From contig JAQVET010000028.1 of the NCBI GenBank assembly GCA_028697615.1, positions 1-8,667 of the forward strand: a stretch of DNA of 8,667 nucleotides, in the 5' to 3' direction. This document shows positions 3,406 through 8,667 of the stretch, in pieces. The stretch comes from Minisyncoccota bacterium. Lineage in GTDB: Bacteria > Patescibacteriota > Minisyncoccia > Minisyncoccales > GCA-002788555. A model generated the notes under the pieces. The model saw nothing but the letters and a program-made list of their open reading frames with translations, did not search any database and was not told the DNA's origin. Position 1 is the stretch's first letter. Each line of letters starts with the position of its first letter. The translations under genes and the position numbers were made by a program.

Positions 3406-5925
3406 ATGAATCTATTTTCATTTTTTTTAAAAGGAGATAAATTGGTTCCCCAAAAATACAAAAATATTTTGGAACAAGTTAACTCTTTTGAACAAAAGGT
3501 TGTCAATCTAAAAGATCAAGATTTTCCTCAAAAAACCAAAGAATTTAAAGAGAGATTAAAAAAGGGACAATCATTGGACGATATTTTACCTGAAGCTTTT
3601 GCTTTGGTAAGAGAAGCCGCAAAAAGAACATTAAATCAAAGACATTTTGATGTTCAAATTTTAGGAGGCATTGCCCTGCATGAAGGAAAGATTGCTGAAA
3701 TGAAAACTGGAGAGGGTAAAACCTTAAGTGCTACTTTGCCTTTATATCTTAATGCCCTTTTAGAGAAGGGGTGTCATTTGATTACAGTTAATGATTATTT
3801 ATCAAGAAGAGATACTGTGTGGATGGGGCAAATTTATTATTTTTTAGGACTTTCTTGTGGTTGTTTAAATCATGAACAATCTTTTTTATACGATCCTGTT
3901 TATAAAAGACCAGACGAGGAGAAAGAAAGAGTTAGGGATGAATTTGGAACTTTTAAAGTAGTTGAAGATTTTTTAAGGCCTGTGTCTCGTCAAGAAGCAT
4001 ACCTTGCTGATATTACTTATGGCACAAATAATGAATTTGGTTTCGATTATCTAAGAGATAATCTTGTTTTAAAAAAAGAGGATTTAGTTCAAAGGGAACA
4101 TTATTTTGCTATTGTTGATGAAGTTGATTTTATCCTTATCGATGAAGCAAGGACCCCTCTTATTATTTCTGCTCCATCTGAAGAGGTAACAGATATTTAT
4201 AAAGAATGCGATCAAATTATAAAAAGATTAAAAAAAGAAGTTGATTATATTATTGATGAAAAACAAAAAACATCTTTTTTGACAAAAGAGGGTCAAGATA
4301 AAATTGTTAAGATATTAGGTAAGGATCCGTGGGAGGAAATGGATATTACCTATGTTCATCATTTAGAAAATGCTCTTCGCGCAAATGTTAATTATTTAAG
4401 AGATAGGGAATATGTAGTAAAAAATGGTCAGGTTATTATTGTTGATGAATTTACAGGAAGATTAATGCCAGGAAGGCGTTATTCCGAGGGTCTTCACCAG
4501 GCAATTGAAGCAAAAGAAGGAGTGGAAATTCAAAAAGAATCTCAAACTTTGGCTACAATTTCTTTTCAAAATTATTTTAGAATGTATGAAAAACTTGCTG
4601 GTATGACAGGCACTGCTCTTTCGTCAGCCGAAGAGTTTGAAAAAGTTTATGGTCTTGATGTCATTCCCATTCCTACTAATAAACCAATGATAAGAATTGA
4701 TCATCAAGATAAAATTTATAAAAATGAAAATGGTAAGTATAGAGCAATTATTGAAGAAATTAAAAAAAGGCATCAAAAAGGGCAACCTGTTTTAGTCGGT
4801 ACTACTTCTATTAATAAAAATGAAAAATTATCAATGCTTTTAAAAAGAGAGGGAATATCTCACAGTCTTTTAAATGCTAAAAATCATGAAAAAGAAGGAG
4901 AAATCATTGCTCAGGCAGGAAAATGGGGAGCAGTGACTGTCGCTACTAATATGGCCGGTAGAGGAGTTGATATTATTTTGGGTGGTAATCCCCCAGATAA
5001 AGAAGAGCAAGAAAAAATAAGAGAAATAGGAGGTCTTTGTGTCATTGGTTCAGAGCGCCACGAATCAAGAAGAATTGATGATCAATTAAGAGGAAGAGCA
5101 GGTAGGCAAGGAGATCCAGGAGAGTCAATGTTTTTTGTGTCTTTAGAAGATGATTTAATGAGAATTTTTGGCGGGGATCGTTTAAAAAATTTAATGGAAC
5201 GTTTTAATTTTCCAGAAGATCTTCCTATCGAGAATAAGATTATTTCTCGCTCTATTGAATCTGCTCAACAAAAAGTAGAAGGATATAATTTTGACTTGAG
5301 AAAGCATCTTTTAGATTTTGATGATGTTTTAAACAAACAAAGAGAAAAAATTTACAAAGAAAGAAGAAAAATTTTAGAAGGAGATGAAAATTATTTGACA
5401 AATTTTTTAGTGGAAATTAATAAAGAAATAGAAGGAGATGAAAAATTATTTCAAGAAAAACTAATGGAACTTAAAAATGGGTTGCAAGATAAATTTGTAG
5501 ATTTTATACGTTTTCTTTTTTTAAGAAATTATGACTTTTTTTGGAGGCAGCACCTTGAAGATATGGAAGCACTTCGAGATAGTGTTCGCCTTCGAGCTTA
5601 TGGACAGATTGATCCTGTAGTAGCATATCGCAAAGATGGAACAATTCTTTTTCGTGAAATGCTAAAAAATATTAAAAATAATATTGTGGAGACAATCTTA
5701 AAAGTCCAGTCAGAAAAAAATAATTTAGTGCAAATAGCAAATAAAGAACACTTGTCTTCTAAAATATCTCAAAATTTTTCCACACCCAGTAATTCAAAAA
5801 ATATTTCTCAAGTTAGTAGTAAACCTAAGGTTGGACGTAATGATCCTTGTCCTTGTGGTAAAATTGATCCTACAACTGGAAAGCCAATGAAATACAAAAA
5901 ATGTTGTTATCCTAAATATGGTTAG
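3406..5925 (+). CDS. secA: Preprotein translocase ATPase subunit SecA
   Basis: SecA is the cytosolic/membrane-peripheral ATPase that pushes unfolded preproteins through SecYEG. The protein is 839 residues, close to the B. subtilis length. Order of parts: NBD1 with Walker A TGEGKT (101-106), ADITYGTNNEFGFDYLRDN (201-219) and the DEVD box (238-241) leading into ILIDEARTPLIIS; then the preprotein cross-linking domain; then FTGRLMPGRRYSEGLHQAIE; then NBD2 with TNMAGRGVDIILGG and QLRGRAGRQGDPGES (GRAGRQGD near 563-570); then the helical scaffold/wing region with HLEDMEALRDSVRLRAYGQ. The C-terminal SEC-C zinc motif has Cys815, Cys817, Cys833 and Cys834. Oddities are a loop of about 41 residues (155-195) where E. 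coli SecA has about 9, an IDEARTPLIISAP variant, and 15 residues between the two cysteine pairs instead of about 8. All catalytic motifs are present. The start ATG sits in TTATTATG with no SD, as at murB. secA converges on ligA. Confidence 0.98.
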   Translation: MNLFSFFLKGDKLVPQKYKNILEQVNSFEQKVVNLKDQDFPQKTKEFKERLKKGQSLDDILPEAFALVREAAKRTLNQRHFDVQILGGIALHEGKIAEMKTGEGKTLSATLPLYLNALLEKGCHLITVNDYLSRRDTVWMGQIYYFLGLSCGCLNHEQSFLYDPVYKRPDEEKERVRDEFGTFKVVEDFLRPVSRQEAYLADITYGTNNEFGFDYLRDNLVLKKEDLVQREHYFAIVDEVDFILIDEARTPLIISAPSEEVTDIYKECDQIIKRLKKEVDYIIDEKQKTSFLTKEGQDKIVKILGKDPWEEMDITYVHHLENALRANVNYLRDREYVVKNGQVIIVDEFTGRLMPGRRYSEGLHQAIEAKEGVEIQKESQTLATISFQNYFRMYEKLAGMTGTALSSAEEFEKVYGLDVIPIPTNKPMIRIDHQDKIYKNENGKYRAIIEEIKKRHQKGQPVLVGTTSINKNEKLSMLLKREGISHSLLNAKNHEKEGEIIAQAGKWGAVTVATNMAGRGVDIILGGNPPDKEEQEKIREIGGLCVIGSERHESRRIDDQLRGRAGRQGDPGESMFFVSLEDDLMRIFGGDRLKNLMERFNFPEDLPIENKIISRSIESAQQKVEGYNFDLRKHLLDFDDVLNKQREKIYKERRKILEGDENYLTNFLVEINKEIEGDEKLFQEKLMELKNGLQDKFVDFIRFLFLRNYDFFWRQHLEDMEALRDSVRLRAYGQIDPVVAYRKDGTILFREMLKNIKNNIVETILKVQSEKNNLVQIANKEHLSSKISQNFSTPSNSKNISQVSSKPKVGRNDPCPCGKIDPTTGKPMKYKKCCYPKYG

Positions 5926-5973
5926 TTTTGGTTATTAATTTTTTAAATTACACCAATAAATTTTATTTTATAG

Positions 5974-5998
5974 AAAAAATTTCTTTGTTAAATTTTTT
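5974..5998. terminator. Possible bidirectional A/T-only hairpin between convergent secA and ligA
   Basis: AAAAAATTT (5974-5982) and AAATTTTTT (5990-5998) are perfect reverse complements around a 7-nt loop (CTTTGTT). The hairpin is centred in the 87-bp gap between two convergent genes, where a shared terminator would be expected, and gives T-runs on both strands. The stem has no G-C pair and would be weak, so the call rests largely on position. Confidence 0.35.
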
Positions 5999-6012
5999 AT
6001 GCGCTGATTGGT

Positions 6013-8049
6013 TTAATTTTTTATCATTTTTAAAAATTGTCCTTCATCAATTGTTTTTACTCCTATTTTTTTTGCTTTTTCATATTTTGAACCAGGGTTT
6101 TCTCCAACTACTACAAAATCAGTATTTTTTGAAACAGAATTTGTCGCCCTGCCTCCCATTTGTTCTACTGTTTCTTCCGCTTCTTGCCTCGTCATTGATT
6201 TAAGTTCTCCCGTGAAAACAAATGTTAAACCTTTTAATTTTTGGTTTTTTTGTTTGATTTGAGATAGTGGTTTAATTTTAACTCCCACGCTGTCAAGTTT
6301 TTTAAGAAATTGTATATTTTCTTTTTTTGAAAACCAATTTTTAATCGAATTTGAAACCTTTGGTCCAATTTCATCTATTTCTTCTAGTTTTTCTTTTGGA
6401 ATTGATTGAAAAAAATCTATAAATTCTTTAATATTTCTAATTTTGCTTCCAAATTTTTTTTCTAAAAGTTTAGCAGTTTCCTGGCCAATATATTTAATTT
6501 GACAAGCAATAATTAATCTTGAAAGATCAACTTCTCTTCTTGAATTTATTGAATCAATAATATTTTGGGCAGATTTTTCATCAAATCTTTCCAGGGCTTT
6601 GATATCTTCTTTTCTAAGTAAAAATATATCCGGGGCATCGGAAATAAGACCTTCATCCATAAATCTATCAATAATTCTAGGTCCCAAACCAACAATATCA
6701 AATGCCTTTTTTGAAACAAAATAATAAAGTTGATTTTTTCTTTTGGCAGCGCAATTTTTATTTAAGCAATAATGATTTATTTCTCCTTTCGGTTTTATAA
6801 TTTTTGATTTGCAAAAAGGACAAACCAAAGGCATTTTAAATTCTTTTGCATTTTTCGGTCTTAATTCTGGTATAACTTTTATCACCTGGGGAATAACATC
6901 TCCTGCTTTTTGAATAATAACAGTATCTCCAATTTTAATTCCTAATCTTTCAATTTCATCTGCATTATGAAGTGTGGCTCGACTAACAACGCTACCTCCT
7001 ACATTTACTGGCTCAAGCACTGCGACAGGGGTTAATTTACCAGTTCTGCCAACCTGAATTATTATATTCTTTACAATGGTTGTTTGCTCTGCTCCTGGCC
7101 ATTTAAAAGCAATAGCCCACCTTGGCGCTTTACCAGTATAGCCGAGTTTTTTTTGATATTCTCTTTTATTAACTTTAACAACAATACCATCTATCCAGTA
7201 ATCTAAGGAGTTCCTTTGCTTTTGCCATTTTTCCCAAAAAGAAATTATCTCATTAATATTTTGACAATATTTATAGTTTTTTTCTACTTTAAAACCAATC
7301 TTTTCCAACTTTTTTAATTCTTCCTGCTGGGTTGGAGGTATATTTTCTTCTGGCCAGGAGTAATCATAAACAAAACAATCAAGGTGTCTTTCACGAGCAA
7401 CCTTAGGATCAAGTTGACGGACACCACCAGCAGCAGCATTTCTTGGATTTGCCAGTGGTGGGAGCCCTTCTTTTTCTCTTTTTTTGTTTATTTTTTCAAA
7501 AACACTTTTTTTAATATAAACTTCCCCCTCTGCTACCAGTGAAACGTCTTCGTTTAATCTTAGCGGTAAGCTTTCTATTGTCTTTAAGTTTTGAGTAACA
7601 TCTTCACCTATTTCTCCATCACCTCTTGTTGCTCCTAAAACAAAAAGTCCATTTTCATAGGTTAAAATAATATGAAGTCCGTCAATTTTTAATTCAGCAG
7701 TATAGTCAACTTGAGATAGATTGAGTTCCTTTTTTATTCTTTTATCAAAATCATATATCTCTTTTTCTGAAAAAGCATCATTAAATGACCATTGAGAAAC
7801 CTTATGTTTAACTTTTTTGAATTTTTTAAGTGGTTTGCCACCTATTCTTTGAGTAGGAGAATCTGGGGTTATGAATTCCGGATATTTTTGTTCAAGTTCA
7901 AAAAGTTCATGTTTTAAAGAATCTAAAACATCATCTGGCATTATGGGTTTATCTAATACATGATAAGCATATCTTGCTTTATTTATAATTTTTTTTAATT
8001 TTTCAATTCTTTCTTTTGCTTGTTTTTTTTCATTATCTCTTTTATTCAT
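6013..8049 (-). CDS. ligA: NAD+-dependent DNA ligase LigA
   Basis: LigA seals nicks in DNA during replication and repair, using NAD+ to adenylate its active-site lysine. I chose ATG 8049 (678 aa, near the 671 of E. coli). The frame extends to a TTG at 8088, but that would overlap rpiB and add an unconserved 13-residue tail. Domain Ia (about 1-75) contains YHVLDKPIMPDD. The adenylation domain has the KIDG motif with catalytic Lys121, TRGDGEIGEDVTQN and ANPRNAAAGGVRQLDP. An OB fold follows, then a zinc finger with Cys410, Cys413, Cys428 and Cys433, helix-hairpin-helix repeats, and a C-terminal BRCT domain (about 603-678, KGLTFVFTGELKSMTRQEAE). In domain Ia the tyrosine of the DAEYD motif (E. 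coli Tyr35, an NMN contact) is Leu (DDVLD), and the usual LSLDNAF is WSFNDAF. It lies 16 bp after rpiB, probably co-transcribed. No SD is seen. Confidence 0.96.
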   Translation of the reverse strand: MNKRDNEKKQAKERIEKLKKIINKARYAYHVLDKPIMPDDVLDSLKHELFELEQKYPEFITPDSPTQRIGGKPLKKFKKVKHKVSQWSFNDAFSEKEIYDFDKRIKKELNLSQVDYTAELKIDGLHIILTYENGLFVLGATRGDGEIGEDVTQNLKTIESLPLRLNEDVSLVAEGEVYIKKSVFEKINKKREKEGLPPLANPRNAAAGGVRQLDPKVARERHLDCFVYDYSWPEENIPPTQQEELKKLEKIGFKVEKNYKYCQNINEIISFWEKWQKQRNSLDYWIDGIVVKVNKREYQKKLGYTGKAPRWAIAFKWPGAEQTTIVKNIIIQVGRTGKLTPVAVLEPVNVGGSVVSRATLHNADEIERLGIKIGDTVIIQKAGDVIPQVIKVIPELRPKNAKEFKMPLVCPFCKSKIIKPKGEINHYCLNKNCAAKRKNQLYYFVSKKAFDIVGLGPRIIDRFMDEGLISDAPDIFLLRKEDIKALERFDEKSAQNIIDSINSRREVDLSRLIIACQIKYIGQETAKLLEKKFGSKIRNIKEFIDFFQSIPKEKLEEIDEIGPKVSNSIKNWFSKKENIQFLKKLDSVGVKIKPLSQIKQKNQKLKGLTFVFTGELKSMTRQEAEETVEQMGGRATNSVSKNTDFVVVGENPGSKYEKAKKIGVKTIDEGQFLKMIKN

Positions 8050-8065
8050 AAATTCTTGTAATAAT

Positions 8066-8521
8066 TTATTTAAAATTTTCTTTTTCAATTTTTTGAATTT
8101 TTTCCAATCTTCTTTTATGGCGAATATCTTGAGAAAATGGCTCTTTAAGCCATATGTCTAAAAGTTTTTTTGCTTTTCTTACTGAAATAAAATCGGCAGC
8201 AAAACAAAGAATATTAGAATTATTGTGAGATTTTGACATACGAACAATTTCCTTATTTATTGCTGGAGCAGCTCTTACATTTTTAAATTTATTGGCGACA
8301 ATAAGCATGCCCACAGAACTTCCACAAATTAAAATACCCCTGTTTTGTTCTGGGTTTTTAGAAATTTTTTGAGCAACTTTTTTAGCAAAATCAGGATAAT
8401 CGTCAGAAGATTTAAATTTAAATGGTCCCAAATCTTTAAAATCTTCTCCTATTCTCTTAAGTTCTTTTTTTAAATCTTCTTTTAATTTAAAACCTCTATG
8501 GTCAGAAGAAATATAAATCAT
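8066..8521 (-). CDS. rpiB: Ribose-5-phosphate isomerase B (RpiB/LacAB family)
   Basis: RpiB interconverts ribose 5-phosphate and ribulose 5-phosphate in the non-oxidative pentose phosphate pathway, supplying ribose for nucleotides. The 151-residue product has every landmark: SSDHRGFKLK (5-14) with Asp7/His8, DYPDFA (41-46), LICGSSVGM (64-72) with the catalytic base Cys66 at the same number as in E. coli RpiB, ANKFKNVRAA (76-85) binding phosphate, and HNNSNILCF (99-107) with His99, also at the E. coli position. GSSVG replaces the more common GTGIG. Members of this fold also include LacA/LacB, but Cys66 plus His99 favours RpiB. It is the promoter-proximal gene of a minus-strand pair with ligA. 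The ATG at 8521 has only AT-rich DNA upstream and no SD. Confidence 0.93.
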   Translation of the reverse strand: MIYISSDHRGFKLKEDLKKELKRIGEDFKDLGPFKFKSSDDYPDFAKKVAQKISKNPEQNRGILICGSSVGMLIVANKFKNVRAAPAINKEIVRMSKSHNNSNILCFAADFISVRKAKKLLDIWLKEPFSQDIRHKRRLEKIQKIEKENFK

Positions 8522-8667
8522 ATGTTTATTTATATTTTACTATTAAATTTTATAATTTGACTAATAATTTCTATTTATACGGATTTCCTTGAAATTAAGG
8601 AAGATTATTCGACTAATAAGTTATAAAGTAATATAAAACTATAATATGGAAGAGTAAAATTTTAACA
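8522..8667. other. AT-rich non-coding region upstream of rpiB with short repeats
   Basis: No ORF is supported. The stretch should hold the rpiB promoter on the minus strand. TATAAA (minus, 8579-8574) lies 17 bp from a poor -35 match formed by the hairpin arm, so I do not call a promoter. GACTAATAA occurs at 8559-8567 and 8611-8619, and TTCCTT (8585-8590) pairs with AAGGAA (8597-8602) between them. A plus-strand TATAAT at 8640-8645 has no good -35. Confidence 0.4.

Noticed and set aside
5928..6203. Plus-strand ORF of 91 aa after secA
   Set aside because: It is antisense to the ligA BRCT domain, a Phe/Leu-rich shadow that begins in the intergenic gap without start signals.
8050..8088. TTG start at 8088 giving a 691-aa LigA
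   Set aside because: It would overlap rpiB by 23 bp and add an unconserved 13-residue tail. ATG 8049 gives a normal length and a 16-bp gap after rpiB.

Overview
The window is AT-rich bacterial DNA. The core genes (murB, hpf, secA, ligA, rpiB) are nearly full length and carry sequence quirks that I associate from memory with the Candidate Phyla Radiation (Patescibacteria, Parcubacteria-like). These are a SecA with an enlarged NBD1 loop and a stretched C-terminal zinc motif, a LigA with a Leu in place of the domain Ia tyrosine, and an almost complete lack of Shine-Dalgarno motifs. The assignment is an inference. The standard stop code (TAA, TAG, TGA) fits: none of the long core genes has an internal TGA, and murB ends in one.

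Left region (1-1420) is accessory and rearranged. A minus-strand gene start, probably the N-terminus of a NUDIX hydrolase, runs off the left edge (1-83). Divergent from it is a good promoter/SD cassette driving a chimeric ORF. Its first ~72 residues are the P-loop half of a thymidylate kinase-like protein. Its last ~35 residues are the C-terminus of a MacB/FtsX-type ABC permease, and the join sits on a 7-bp direct repeat. This ORF is about 40-44% GC in surroundings nearer 25-30%. It is followed by an unrecognised 134-aa protein (582-986) and, 1 bp later, by a broken gene for a secreted/membrane protein that can be followed to 1412 only by changing frame three times.

Central region (1413-5925) is a plus-strand housekeeping block: murB (peptidoglycan precursor synthesis), a 31-aa Lys/Thr-rich histone-H1-like peptide, a strong intrinsic terminator, hpf (ribosome hibernation) and secA (protein export). 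The gaps before murB and before secA hold related composite repeat elements in opposite orientation, so murB-hpf sits between inverted copies. A good promoter for secA overlaps the second copy.

Right region (5926-8667): secA converges on a minus-strand rpiB-ligA pair across an 87-bp gap containing an A/T-only hairpin. rpiB (sugar-phosphate isomerase) comes first and ligA (NAD-dependent DNA ligase) follows 16 bp later. The last 146 bp are the AT-rich upstream region of rpiB, with short repeats.

I found no tRNA, rRNA, CRISPR array or complete mobile element. The oddest parts are the chimeric ORF, the decayed membrane gene next to the orphan, and the inverted repeat pair. I see no convincing evidence of a complete new multi-gene system.
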